A stretch of 64,000 nucleotides of DNA, taken from positions 2,666,001 through 2,730,000 of the forward strand of contig NZ_CP108677.1 in the NCBI RefSeq assembly GCF_035994945.1. The letters are read 5' to 3'. The position numbers were made by a program, and so were the translations under genes. Positions 35,219 through 43,882 of the stretch are shown here, in pieces. The stretch comes from Streptomyces sp. NBC_01216. Lineage in GTDB: Bacteria > Actinomycetota > Actinomycetes > Streptomycetales > Streptomycetaceae. The notes under the pieces are model-generated. The model was not told the DNA's origin, did not search any database, and was given only the letters and a program-made list of their open reading frames with translations. The first letter of the stretch is position 1; every line of letters begins with the position of its first letter.

Positions 35219-36103
35219 ATGCAGCGTTCGTCCGTCATCCGCAGAGCACTCGTGGCCGTGGCCGCCCTGGCGGCCGTCACCGGGTGCACGGCGCAGGCCG
35301 CCGGTCCCCAGGGCGCGGCCGGCTCCTCGGCGCCGTCCACTCCGGTGTCCGCCGCGCCGGTCTCGTCGTCGGAGGCGCCCTCGCCGTCCGCGTCGTCGAC
35401 GACCCCGGCGGCGGACGACAAGCCGTCCGCCGCGCCGACCACGGCCGCCCCCGCGTCCACGGCTCCCGCCGCCCGGGTCCTGATGAAGGACGGCGACGAG
35501 AGCGAGCGGGTACGCGAGCTGCAGGCGCGGCTGCGCCAGGTCGGGTACTTCGACCGGGCCCCCACCGGCTTCTACGGCTCGATCACGGGGGGCGCGGTGA
35601 AGGGCTTCCAGAAGAAGCGGGAGCTTCCGCAGACCGGTTCGGTGGACGAGACGACCTGGCGGCGGCTGCTCGCCATGACGCACCGGCCCACGGCGGACGA
35701 GCTGAAGCCGGCCACCACCAACAAGCTGGACAAGCCCGACGCGCGCTGCCTGACCGGGCGGGTGCTGTGCATCAGCAAGGAGAGCAGGACGCTCGCCTGG
35801 ATGATCGACGGCAAGGTCGTGTCCTCGATGGACGTCCGCTTCGGCTCGGAGAACACCCCCACCCGCGAGGGCGTCTTCAAGGTCGACTTCAAGAGCCGGG
35901 ACCACGTCTCGACGCTCTACCACACGTCGATGCCGTTCGCGATGTTCTTCAGCGGGGGCCAGGCCGTGCACTACTCGGCCGACTTCGCGGCCCGCGGCTA
36001 CAACGGTGCCTCGCACGGCTGCGTCAACGTCCGGGACCGGGGCAGGATCGCCTCGCTCTTCGACCAGGTGAAGGTCGGCGACAAGGTCGTCGTCCACTGG
36101 TGA
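35219..36103 (+). CDS. L,D-transpeptidase lipoprotein with peptidoglycan-binding domain
   Basis: Lipoprotein of 294 residues: signal peptide with lipobox AAVTGC (Cys at about 23), a Ser/Ala/Pro linker (~25-85), a peptidoglycan-binding domain type 1 (~90-150, VRELQARLRQVGYFDRAPTGFYG), then a YkuD transpeptidase domain ending in HYSADFAARGYNGASHGCVNV with the catalytic SHGC. It cross-links peptidoglycan stems by 3-3 bonds outside the membrane. ATG at 35219 has GGGGGGAA upstream; an ATG-equivalent start at 35132 would break the signal peptide. Confidence 0.9.
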   Translation: MQRSSVIRRALVAVAALAAVTGCTAQAAGPQGAAGSSAPSTPVSAAPVSSSEAPSPSASSTTPAADDKPSAAPTTAAPASTAPAARVLMKDGDESERVRELQARLRQVGYFDRAPTGFYGSITGGAVKGFQKKRELPQTGSVDETTWRRLLAMTHRPTADELKPATTNKLDKPDARCLTGRVLCISKESRTLAWMIDGKVVSSMDVRFGSENTPTREGVFKVDFKSRDHVSTLYHTSMPFAMFFSGGQAVHYSADFAARGYNGASHGCVNVRDRGRIASLFDQVKVGDKVVVHW

Positions 36104-36427
36104 GACGCGCGGCGCGGCGCCGGAGAAGTGAGGGCGCGGGTGGGACCGGGGGAACGTGTCCCACCCGCGCCGTGCGCGGAGCCGTAGGTACGGGGGGAAC
36201 CCCGGCTCACTCGCGCGGCCGATGACCAGTCGGCTCACTCAGTACTGCGCCAAGCGGCCGAAAAGTGTCACACCCGGTGGGACACGAGGCCGCCGGAAGG
36301 GGGAGCGCGGGACCGTGGCGGGGACATGCGGGGCGTGTCCCCGCGGGATCAGGTGCCGCGGGAGCCGGAACTGGGCGCCGGAACGGTCGGCCATGTCGCG
36401 GTATCGCGACCGGGGGCGAGGCGGTTG
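36104..36427. other. Intergenic region after the transpeptidase gene
   Basis: Convergent gap of 324 bases. Apart from the hairpin at 36133-36171 I see no gene, promoter or repeat in it. Confidence 0.5.
36133..36171 (+). terminator. Hairpin terminator after the transpeptidase gene
   Basis: Perfect 14-bp stem GGCGCGGGTGGGAC / GTCCCACCCGCGCC with an 11-base loop. Confidence 0.8.
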
Positions 36428-37402
36428 TCAGCCCTCGTCGCCGCGGCCGGAGCCACCCGAGGCCCGGTCGCCCGCGCCACCGGAGACGTCATCGCTCACG
36501 TCGTCCCCCGCGCCGCCCGAGCTACGCCCGGAGCCGCCCGCCGAGGCGCCCCGGGAGGCTCCGGGTCCGGTCGTGGCGCCCGCGAGGACACGGTCGCAGT
36601 AGCGCCGGACGGTCTCGCCGGTCCGCGCGGAGTCCGTCAGCCGACGTCGGTCTCTCTCGGAGAGGTGTCCGGCCTGGTAGTCCTGACACGCCTCGACGAT
36701 CTTGGTGCGCAGTGCGACGGCGTCCCGGTCCGGGCCCTCGGCACTCGGCCCGGGTTCGGGAGTGCCGGCGGTGGGACCGCCGGTCACCTCGGGGGTCTGC
36801 GTGACGCCGGGGCTGACCGGCGGCACGGACGGGCCGGATGCGGGACTCTCCCCCTCGGAAGGCGCCGACGGAGTGACCGTGCCGGCACCCTCCCGCGGCG
36901 TAACGGAGACGGGCAGCCGGGGGCTCTCGGCGACCGTGACGGAGCCGGCGGGCGCGGGGGTCTCGTCGAAGGGCGTCGACAGCACGCCCGTACCCGCGGC
37001 GACCGCGACACCGCCGACCGCGACGGCGGCGACCGCGGCGGCCAGGCCGAAACGCAGCGAACGGCCCCAGCGCCGTGCGGCGGCCGGCGGCGCGATCCGT
37101 ACTCCGGCCAGTTCGCCGTCGGCGGGCACCGGGAGCGGTGGCGTCGCGGTGGCTGCCTCGGGCCGGGACGCGGCGGCGCGCTCGGCCGCCGCCGCGCGGA
37201 AGGCGGCCAGGGCGGCCGACTCGCCGGGAAGTTCGCCTTCGGCGGCGGAGGCGAGGGCCGCGGGCCGGGCCGCGTCCAGGGCACGGGCGAGCCGTTCGAC
37301 CCGGTCACGGGTGTGATCGTCGACGTCCTCGACCGGCAGGCCGCGGAGCAGCCGCTCCGCGGCCTCCTGGTCGAGCCACTGGTTGCGCTCGTCGGCCATC
37401 AC
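36428..37402 (-). CDS. Membrane protein, likely anti-sigma partner
   Basis: Protein of 324 residues: a cytoplasmic N-terminal part (~1-115, starting with DERNQWLDQEAAERLLRG), one membrane segment (LRFGLAAAVAAVAVGGVAVAA, about 118-138), and a Pro/Ser/Gly-rich outer part with two cysteines around VEACQDYQ and RRYCDRVLA. The start GTG-ATG at 37402/37399 overlaps the stop of the ECF sigma gene, which suggests a sigma/anti-sigma pair; no zinc-binding ZAS motif is visible, so this is inference from position and topology. Confidence 0.65.
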   Translation of the reverse strand: MMADERNQWLDQEAAERLLRGLPVEDVDDHTRDRVERLARALDAARPAALASAAEGELPGESAALAAFRAAAAERAAASRPEAATATPPLPVPADGELAGVRIAPPAAARRWGRSLRFGLAAAVAAVAVGGVAVAAGTGVLSTPFDETPAPAGSVTVAESPRLPVSVTPREGAGTVTPSAPSEGESPASGPSVPPVSPGVTQTPEVTGGPTAGTPEPGPSAEGPDRDAVALRTKIVEACQDYQAGHLSERDRRRLTDSARTGETVRRYCDRVLAGATTGPGASRGASAGGSGRSSGGAGDDVSDDVSGGAGDRASGGSGRGDEG

Positions 37403-38082
37403 ATGTCCTTCTGCGTCCGCGCACGGGATTGCGTCACACCGCCGGAGGCCGGGGCCCCCGGCCTGCGACCGCGCTGCGGAGGCACACCGCCGAGCTGTCC
37501 GGCGGCGGTGTCGTCGTCACCCAGGAGTTCGGCGAGCCGCTTGAGTCCGCGGTGGGCCGCGGTCCGTATCGCGCCGGGACGTTTCCCGAGCGTGTCCGCC
37601 GCGCTCCTGGCGTCCAGGCCGACGACGACCCGGAGCACCACGGCCTCGGCCTGGTCCTGCGGAAGTTGCGCGATGAGATTCATGGTGTGGCCGGTGGCCA
37701 GGGCTTCCAGGGCCTCGTCCGCGGTGTCGGAGTCGGCGGGTTTGTCGGTGAGCTCGGTCTCGTCACCCGCCGCCGCGGGGCGTCTGCCCCGCATGCGGAG
37801 GTGGTCGAGCGCCCGGTTGCGGGCGATGCGCGCCGCCCAGCCGCGGAAGCGGTCCGCGTCCCCGCTGAAGCGGTCCAGGTCGCGGGCGATCTGCAGCCAT
37901 GCCTCGGAGGCGACGTCCTCGACGTCCGCGTCACCGACGAGCGTCCGTATGTAGCCGAGCAACCGAGGATGCACGGCGCGGTACACAGTACGGAACGCGT
38001 CCTCGTCCCCGTTCTGCGCAGCGAGCACCGCGGCCGTCAGCTCCGCGTCGTCCCCGAGCACTCCCCACAACCTGTTCGTCAT
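37399..38082 (-). CDS. ECF sigma factor
   Basis: Sigma-70 family protein of 227 residues. Region 2 is LLGYIRTLVGDADVEDVASEAWLQIARD with DRFRGWAARIARNRALDHLR; region 4 is LPQDQAEAVVLRVVVGLDARSAADTLGKRPGAIRTAAHRGLKRL (parts quoted). A short Arg/Gly-rich tail follows. It is co-transcribed with the membrane protein that overlaps its stop. A 15-bp tandem repeat lies 65-115 bases upstream of its ATG. Confidence 0.9.
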   Translation of the reverse strand: MTNRLWGVLGDDAELTAAVLAAQNGDEDAFRTVYRAVHPRLLGYIRTLVGDADVEDVASEAWLQIARDLDRFSGDADRFRGWAARIARNRALDHLRMRGRRPAAAGDETELTDKPADSDTADEALEALATGHTMNLIAQLPQDQAEAVVLRVVVGLDARSAADTLGKRPGAIRTAAHRGLKRLAELLGDDDTAAGQLGGVPPQRGRRPGAPASGGVTQSRARTQKDM

Positions 38083-38145
38083 CGCGGCTGGTCACCACCG
38101 CCACGCCGCCCGGCGCGCAGCAGCACGCTACGTCCTTCCCCGTCG

Positions 38146-38197
38146 TTCCGTCCATGTGCGTCCGGTCCGTGTTCGTCCGGTCCATGTTCGTCCGGTC
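38146..38197. repeat. 15-bp tandem repeat upstream of ECF sigma gene
   Basis: About 3.3 imperfect copies of TCCGGTCCATGTTCG lie between the sigma gene start and the decayed gene further right. Confidence 0.75.
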
Positions 38198-38509
38198 TTA
38201 GTACAACCTGCAACCTTCCCCGGTCTCGGGCGGTGTGACAGAAAACGCACGCGCGGCGCTGAGAGGAATACGGGACCGTGCTGCGGCCCCGGCGGACGGC
38301 GACCGGGGCCTCTCCTGTGGGGGGTGGCGGCCTCGGTCGTCTCCGCGGCGCCCGCTCGGGCTCGGGACGACGCGCGGGATCGCCGGCCGATGCGCCGCAC
38401 GCGGCCGACCAGCCGTCCGCCATCCCGGGAAGCACCCCTCGAAGCACCCTCGGAAGCGACGGCCGCCTCCCCGTCCGGTCGGTACGGTCGGTCCGACCGG
38501 CTCCCGACC
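38198..38509. other. Non-coding stretch between sigma gene and decayed gene
   Basis: I see no convincing gene in these 312 bases; they probably hold the sigma gene promoter and the decayed tail of the neighbouring pseudogene. Confidence 0.4.
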
Positions 38510-38957
38510 TCGCCGGACCAGCGCCGAGACGTCAGACGGTCCCGACCCGGCAGCCCCCCGTCCGGTCGCCCACGGCAGGGTCGCCCAGCGTGCGGTGCCG
38601 GTGGGGGCGTCGGAGTGCGGGGGCAGCGCCCGGTCGCACAGTCCGGCGGACGGGGGTCCAGGCGACACCGAGCCCGCCGTGACGTCGTGGGTGCGCACCA
38701 GGATCTCGACGATGCCCACGGCCGCGAAGCCCTCCGGGCCCGAGGCGCCGAAGCCGTGGTGGCGCGCCGGTCGGCCGGGGCCGTGCGGACCGGGGCGACG
38801 AACATGGCACCGCGCACCTCCCGCACCCGGAGCGGTCCGGCGGGGACCGGTGGAGCGGGTCGGCGTAGGTCACGTTCGCGGGGCCGCCCTCGCGTCGGCG
38901 CTCCCAGGAGAAGGCGTCGCCATGGTGATCATCACGACGAACCCACCCCGCTGTCAA
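38510..38957 (-). pseudogene. Decayed DinB/maleylpyruvate isomerase-like gene
   Basis: Three consecutive pieces of one protein family are readable in three different frames on the minus strand: DDHHGDAFSWERRREGGPAN with YADPLHR, then LREVRGAMFVAPVRTAP, then HHGFGASGPEGFAAVGIVEI with LVRTHDVTAG. The order fits mycothiol-dependent DinB-type proteins, so at least two frameshifts have destroyed the gene. The 3' limit is uncertain. Confidence 0.55.
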
Positions 38958-38993
38958 CCAATGATTGACACCCTCAGGGCGTCAACCTAGGGT
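38952..38993 (+). promoter_or_regulatory. Promoter and TTGAC/GTCAA half-sites before the Clp-N/HTH gene
   Basis: TTGACA (38965-38970), 17 bases, TAGGGT (38988-38993), then seven bases to the ATG at 39001: a near-consensus vegetative promoter giving a leaderless mRNA. GTCAA half-sites at 38953-38957 and 38981-38985 face the TTGAC at 38965-38969, so a repressor could cover the promoter. Confidence 0.7.
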
Positions 38994-39000
38994 TGCACCT

Positions 39001-39744
39001 ATGACCCACCCCGTCGGCATGACCCAGCCCGTCCGCCTCGACGACCTGATCGAGGCGATCAAGAAGGTCCGCCCGGACGCGCTCGACCAGCTGTCGGACG
39101 CCGTCCTCGCGGCGGACCACCTCGGAGACGTGGCCGATCATCTGATCGGTCACTTCGTCGACCAGGCACGGCGCTCCGGCGCGTCCTGGACCGACATCGG
39201 CCGCAGCATGGGCGTCACCCGGCAGGCGGCGCAGAAGCGGTTCGTCCCGAAGGACACGGACGCCGCCAGGATGGACCCGAACGCGGGCTTCAGCCGGTTC
39301 ACCCCCCGCGCCAGGAGCGTGGTCGTGGCCGCGCAGAACGAGGCACACGCGGCCCGCAACGCCGAGACCGTCCCCGGCCACCTGGTGCTCGGCCTGCTGG
39401 CCGAACCCGAAGGGCTCGGCGCGCACTGGATCGAGGGCAGGGGCGTGTCCCCGGAGCGGCTGCGGGAGGCCGTGACGCCCACCCTGCCGCCGGCCGTGGC
39501 GGAGCTGCCCGCGCTCACGCCCTACGACGCGGGCGCGAAGAAGGTCCTGGAGCTGACCTTCCGTGAGGCGCTGCGTCTGGGCCACCAGTACGTCGGCACC
39601 GAGCACATCCTGCTGGCGCTGCTGGAGTTCGAGGACGGCAAGGGCGTCCTGGCGGGCCTGGGCCTGGACAAGGCGCGGGCCGAGCGGGACATCGCGGAGG
39701 CCGTCGCCGCGATCGCGGCCGAGGAACCGGCACAGGAGTCCTGA
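39001..39744 (+). CDS. HTH protein with Clp N-terminal domains
   Basis: Protein of 247 residues. Residues ~10-85 include a helix-turn-helix ASWTDIGRSMGVTRQAAQKRF, and ~95-240 hold two Clp-N repeats (ARSVVVAAQNEAHAARN with VPGHLVLGLLAEP, and LGHQYVGTEHILLALLEFEDG), the module used in ClpA/ClpC for substrate and adaptor binding. No ATPase part is present. It may be a transcription factor that monitors protein quality through its Clp-N part and represses its own gene. ATG at 39001 is at the expected transcription start. Confidence 0.85.
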   Translation: MTHPVGMTQPVRLDDLIEAIKKVRPDALDQLSDAVLAADHLGDVADHLIGHFVDQARRSGASWTDIGRSMGVTRQAAQKRFVPKDTDAARMDPNAGFSRFTPRARSVVVAAQNEAHAARNAETVPGHLVLGLLAEPEGLGAHWIEGRGVSPERLREAVTPTLPPAVAELPALTPYDAGAKKVLELTFREALRLGHQYVGTEHILLALLEFEDGKGVLAGLGLDKARAERDIAEAVAAIAAEEPAQES

Positions 39745-39826
39745 GCGCCACGGCGGGCCGAGGGGACGGAGCCTGGCAAAGGCGTGCGGTCGCCGTCCGC
39801 CCCGTGCGGGCGGGGCCGGCTCTCCG

Positions 39827-40402
39827 TCAGGCCGTGCGCGCGCGGCGGGAGACCACCGCCCGGAGCACCCGACCGCCCTCGGTGGACAGTTCACGGGCCC
39901 GGCGCAGACCGGTCGGGCCGTGGGAGACCGATTCGAGGACGGTGTGCTGACGGCGCAGCTCGCCGGCCAGCAGCGGACCCGCGCCCGCCACGTCCCCGGC
40001 CCGGCAGCGGTCGACCAGCTCGGCCGCACCGCCCGCCCCGTCGTAGCGCCCGTGCAGGGCGAGCGCGGCCTGGGAGCAGGAGGAGGCCCACTGTCGCAGC
40101 GGCTCGGCGGCCCACTGCGCGGGCGCCTCGGCCAGCATCTCGCGCACGCCCTCCGCCGCCGTGCCGACGGCGGGGGCCTCCGCCAGCTCCGTCCGGGCCT
40201 TGGCGAGCGACTCGCACCAGGCGCCGTCGTCGCCGCGGGCCACCGCGGCCCACACGGGCCGCAGCGCCTCGGCACCCTCGGGTGCCAGCAGGGGCAGACA
40301 CCTGTCCAGGCAGGCGAGTCCGGCCGCGGCCAGACTCCGTTCATCGGCCCGGTCGATCAGTTCCAGCACGCTTCGGCTCGTTGCCGAGGTTGCCGACGTC
40401 AT
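39827..40402 (-). CDS. Hypothetical Ala-rich helical protein
   Basis: Protein of 191 residues, mostly alpha-helical and Ala/Arg-rich (LELIDRADERSLAAAGLACLDRCLPLL at the start in parts; WASSCSQAALALHGRYDGAGGAAELVD in the middle). No signal peptide, membrane segment or known catalytic motif. Codon use is that of a real gene. It is convergent with the Clp-N/HTH gene. I do not recognise a family. Confidence 0.65.
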   Translation of the reverse strand: MTSATSATSRSVLELIDRADERSLAAAGLACLDRCLPLLAPEGAEALRPVWAAVARGDDGAWCESLAKARTELAEAPAVGTAAEGVREMLAEAPAQWAAEPLRQWASSCSQAALALHGRYDGAGGAAELVDRCRAGDVAGAGPLLAGELRRQHTVLESVSHGPTGLRRARELSTEGGRVLRAVVSRRARTA

Positions 40403-40460
40403 GGACGCCTCCCGTTGCGGACGCAGTTCGTCTCTTACTGCGCCGCCTGGCGCGATTACG

Positions 40461-41105
40461 TCACTGCGAGGCCGAAATCATGCCAGTCGCCTTGGCGTGC
40501 TGCATAGAGGTGAGGCGGCGGACGAAGAGAATCGCCAGGACGGCGGCGGCGATATCGAGCAGATCGCTCGCGATGAGCCAGGAGAACCCGCTCAGGATCT
40601 CGTCGCGCGTCTCGGCGCCGGCGTAGATCCGCGAGGCGACCTGGCTCACCATGGTGGCGAGAACCCAGACCCCCCACCAGGCGTTCAGCGGCCGGAGCTC
40701 CCCCGCGCCGTCGGGGGCGAAGGGGTCCGGGCGGCTGGCACGCCAGATGTCGGCGGCGATCCCGCGCGGAATCCAGAGGTTGCCGACCGGGATGAACCAT
40801 CCGCCGATGGCCCAGCCCGGACTCTTGGTCTGCAGGCCGCTCGCCCAGACCTCGGCGTTCTTGCGCAGCCGGTGGAACCAGACGATGAAGACGATCCCGG
40901 TCGCCACGAGCAGCACGGTCTGAAGCAAACCCGCCATCGCGATGCCCAGGACGCCCGGGGAACCGGGGTCCGAAAGACCCCCGTCCGGCCCGAGGAACCG
41001 GGTGCGCTCGGCGAAGGTCACCGCCACCGAGAAGACGTCGACCGCCATCACGAGGCCGAGCAGGGACACGACGGCGTACGACAGACCGTTCGGATTACGG
41101 AGCAT
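40461..41105 (-). CDS. DUF4328 membrane protein
   Basis: Membrane protein of 214 residues with about five hydrophobic segments and the DUF4328 core: IVFIVWFHRLRKNAEVWASG, SPGWAIGGWFIPVGNLWIPR and LNAWWGVWVLATM. The family is widespread in Streptomyces and has no known function. ATG at 41105 starts just before the first membrane segment (GLSYAVVSLLGLVMAVDVF); no strong binding site is seen. Confidence 0.85.
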   Translation of the reverse strand: MLRNPNGLSYAVVSLLGLVMAVDVFSVAVTFAERTRFLGPDGGLSDPGSPGVLGIAMAGLLQTVLLVATGIVFIVWFHRLRKNAEVWASGLQTKSPGWAIGGWFIPVGNLWIPRGIAADIWRASRPDPFAPDGAGELRPLNAWWGVWVLATMVSQVASRIYAGAETRDEILSGFSWLIASDLLDIAAAVLAILFVRRLTSMQHAKATGMISASQ

Positions 41106-41230
41106 GAAGAAAGGAACCCCCACGGGCGAACAGCACCCGTTTCCCGAGGTGCCGGGGCGGCGGCATGGCCACCCGAAGCGTGGAAGGTGCGCCATCGGAA
41201 CTATGCACGTCCACCACAAAAACAGCAGGT

Positions 41231-41247
41231 GCGGGCGGTGCGCCCGC
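41231..41247 (-). terminator. Hairpin after the hexosaminidase gene
   Basis: GCGGGCG/CGCCCGC stem with loop GTG. Confidence 0.5.
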
Positions 41248-41260
41248 CCGAACCCCCGCG

Positions 41261-41310
41261 GGCCCCGGGGCGGGTGGCCCACGGCCGGAGGCCACCCGGC
41301 AGGCCCTCAG
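41261..41310. repeat. Palindromic element, copy 3
   Basis: GGGTGGCC and GGCCACCC arms around CACGGCCGGA, followed by GGCAGGCCCTCAG. The hexosaminidase stop codon (TCA 41307-41309 on the plus strand) lies in the terminal CTCAG, as in copy 2. Confidence 0.7.
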
Positions 41311-42941
41311 CGCACCCGATCCGCCAGCGCCCGGAACTGCTCCCACGTCAGCGCGGGCTTCCGCGAGTCCCAGAGCTTCTGCGCCGTCGCCGTCAGCGGC
41401 ATCCGGATCCCGTCGGCCACCTGCGCCTGCGTCTGCGCCCCGGACAGGTCGCACCAGACGGCGAACCGGCCGCCCAGGATCTGCGCGTCGTACGCCTGCG
41501 ACACCGCGGTGGTGCCGCGCAGCACCCGCGGCGTCCACTGCTCGTATATGCGGCGGCCGGTCGGGTACACGAAGTCGTTGGGCTGCCCGAGGACGTAGTA
41601 GAGGTATTCGTCGTTGAGGTTGACGACGTCACGGCCCTCGCGCAGGTACTCGACCGGTGGCCGGGCCCCGATCTCCTTGCCGGTCCAGTACTCGACCTCG
41701 ATGTCCTTGTCGGCGGTGACGATCCCGCCCCGGAAGAAGCCGTCGTTCCACGCCTTCGCGGTCTTGCCCGCGCCACGGACCACCTCCGCCCGGTCGTCGA
41801 GCCAGCCCTCGGCCAGGTCCTGGACGCGTGCCTGCGGGCCGTACCGCTGCCGTGCCGCGGTGGCCAGCTGCGGATAGGAGGTCTCCGGGGAGCTGACGGT
41901 CAGCGCCTGGTACTCGTCCGCGCCGACGTGGAACCAGCCGCCGGGAAACAGGCCCGCGTACTCACGCAGGAGTTCGTCCACGAGCCGCGCAGAGGCGGGC
42001 TTGGAGATGTCGATCGCCCCCTGGCGCGGGACTCCCCGCGCGTTGAGCAACCGCAGCTCCGGGTGGGCGCGCAGGACGGCGCCGAGGTGCCCGGGCGAGT
42101 CGATCTCGGGCACGACGGTGATGTGCAGGGTCCTCGCGAGGGCGAGGATCCGGCGCACCTCCGCCTTGCTCAGGTGCTGCGCGGAGACGATCTCGGGGTG
42201 GGTGTCGGAGGCGATCCGGAAGCCCTGGTCGTCGGAGAAGTGCAGGCCGAACTGGTTGAGCTTGAGATCGGCCATCTCCCGGAGCCGTGCCTCGATCCAG
42301 TCGGCGGTGAAGAACTTGCGGGCGATGTCGAGGTTCAGTCCCCGCTGGGGCTTGGCGGGCGCGTCGGTGACGACACCCTCGGGCATCGCGCCGGAACCCC
42401 GCACGGACTGCTTGAGGGTGCGGGTGCCGTAGAAGACCCCGGCCTCGTCCGGCCCTGTGATCCGGACCCGGTCGTCGCGGGTGGTGAGGGTGTACGACTC
42501 GGCGGCGCCCGTGCCGCCGAGGGCGAGCTCGACGTCGCCGGGACCGGCGGCGACGGTTCCCCGGTAGCGGATCTTCAGCTCCTGCGCGAGCAGCCTGCCC
42601 TCGTCGGCGAGGGCTTCGCTGCCCCGGGCGACGACCACGCCCGCCGCGGGCACCGGGCGCCAGCCGGGGCCACGGGCCGGCTCGTGGGAGCGGACGGAGG
42701 GAACGGTGCGCGGGGCGGAGGAGAGCGGGTAGGTCCGGGTGGGGGTCGGCGTCGGGGAGGGCGGCGCCGAGGTGGCCGGAGCGGCGTCCCCGGAGGAGGC
42801 GGAGGGCGAGGCGGGTGCGGCGGAGGGGGCACCCGGACCGGACGACGAACCGTGGGAACAGGCCGCCACGCCGGCCAGTGCCGCCGCGACCACCATCAGG
42901 GCGGGGCCCCGGTGGGGCCCACGTATGGAGTACCGCATCAC
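41307..42941 (-). CDS. GH20 beta-N-acetylhexosaminidase lipoprotein
   Basis: Protein of 544 residues: a lipoprotein signal (LAGVAAC, Cys at about 27), a Ser/Pro/Thr linker (~30-70), a GH20b-like domain (~80-185) and a GH20 catalytic domain from RGLNLDIARKFF. The catalytic pair is in GGWFHVGADEY (Asp-Glu), with HFSDDQGFRI and VVPEIDSPGH as further family marks. It releases terminal GlcNAc or GalNAc outside the cell. The start GTG at 42941 gives an eight-base distance to GAGGGAG; the adjacent ATG at 42938 is equally possible. Confidence 0.92.
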   Translation of the reverse strand: MMRYSIRGPHRGPALMVVAAALAGVAACSHGSSSGPGAPSAAPASPSASSGDAAPATSAPPSPTPTPTRTYPLSSAPRTVPSVRSHEPARGPGWRPVPAAGVVVARGSEALADEGRLLAQELKIRYRGTVAAGPGDVELALGGTGAAESYTLTTRDDRVRITGPDEAGVFYGTRTLKQSVRGSGAMPEGVVTDAPAKPQRGLNLDIARKFFTADWIEARLREMADLKLNQFGLHFSDDQGFRIASDTHPEIVSAQHLSKAEVRRILALARTLHITVVPEIDSPGHLGAVLRAHPELRLLNARGVPRQGAIDISKPASARLVDELLREYAGLFPGGWFHVGADEYQALTVSSPETSYPQLATAARQRYGPQARVQDLAEGWLDDRAEVVRGAGKTAKAWNDGFFRGGIVTADKDIEVEYWTGKEIGARPPVEYLREGRDVVNLNDEYLYYVLGQPNDFVYPTGRRIYEQWTPRVLRGTTAVSQAYDAQILGGRFAVWCDLSGAQTQAQVADGIRMPLTATAQKLWDSRKPALTWEQFRALADRVR

Positions 42942-43103
42942 CCGAAATACTCCCTCATAGGCACGAACAGGTCCATTCGGATCACAGACAACCACGTCCA
43001 TCAGATGTTCCGAAACTCTCCCTTCCGGGTGAAATTCGCGCATCCGTCGGACACTTCCGTCCGCTCATCGATAGCGTGGTGCCACACCCGCCCCACCCTT
43101 CAC

Positions 43104-43107
43104 GGAG
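43104..43107 (+). promoter_or_regulatory. Ribosome binding site pointing to a CUG start
   Basis: GGAG six bases before CTG at 43114; no in-frame ATG, GTG or TTG precedes the conserved part of the protein. Confidence 0.5.
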
Positions 43108-43113
43108 CCCACG

Positions 43114-43689
43114 CTGTCCCGCGACCTCCCCGCCCCGCCCCTGCCCACGGGCTCCCCCGCCATACCCGCCCAGAACGCCGGCCCCTCCCCTCTCACCGGT
43201 CTCACCGGTCTCACCCGTTTCAACGCGGCGGCGGCCGGTACGGCCGAGGCGATCCTGCTGGGCTGCTGCGGCAGCCGACGCTGGGCCGAACGGGTGGCGG
43301 CGCACCGCCCGTACCCGACGCTCGACGCCCTGCTCGCCGCGGCCGACGAGGCGAGCTACGACCTGCCCGTCGCCGACCTCGAAGAGGCACTGTCCAGCGA
43401 GTCCTCCACCGCCCCGCACCCCGACGCCCCGCAGGCCGCGCACACCGCGCTGCGGGCCGCCCACGCCGCGTACGAGAGCAGCTTCGGGCACGCGTTCGTG
43501 ATCAGCCTGGACGGCGTGCGGCCTGACGAGCGGCTCGACCGGGTCCTCGCGGGCATCCGGTCACGACTCGGCAACGAGCCCGACGAGGAGCGCGCGACGT
43601 CCGCCGACGAACTGCGCCGACTGGTCCGCTCCCGACTGAGGGCGCGACTCACCCTCGCCACACCCGCACAAGCGTCCGGAATGCGGTGA
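43114..43689 (+). CDS. OHCU decarboxylase-like protein, CUG start, active site altered
   Basis: Protein of about 191 residues related to 2-oxo-4-hydroxy-4-carboxy-5-ureidoimidazoline decarboxylase of uric acid breakdown: LTRFNAAAAGTAEAILLGCCG, then SRRWAERVAAHRPYPTLDAL and YESSFGHAFV. The conserved HPRIG-type segment with the catalytic His is not found, so activity is doubtful. The first GTG (43294) would cut off the conserved N-terminus; CTG at 43114 has GGAG at six bases. Three tandem copies of CTCACCGGT lie in the 5' part. No uricase gene is nearby. Confidence 0.7.
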   Translation: MSRDLPAPPLPTGSPAIPAQNAGPSPLTGLTGLTRFNAAAAGTAEAILLGCCGSRRWAERVAAHRPYPTLDALLAAADEASYDLPVADLEEALSSESSTAPHPDAPQAAHTALRAAHAAYESSFGHAFVISLDGVRPDERLDRVLAGIRSRLGNEPDEERATSADELRRLVRSRLRARLTLATPAQASGMR

Positions 43690-43882
43690 TTAAGTCGCAC
43701 GCGATAGCCCGTCCGTGCCTCTTTGATCACACCTGAGGACCCCGCGCGAGCGAACCGACGAGTCGTCGCTACGATGACCAGGGCCGGTGGACCGTACCCG
43801 GCCGGGTCAGACCGACACTACTGTTCTTGACTGGGTAGAAGATGGCGGCCGACCCTCATCCCCGCTCCCGGAGGGTATTTCC

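Noticed and set aside
40161..43526. A single open plus-strand frame of more than 1100 codons opposite the DUF4328 and hexosaminidase genes
   Set aside because: It has no family-like sequence and mirrors minus-strand genes with clear motifs; it is a by-product of high GC codon use.
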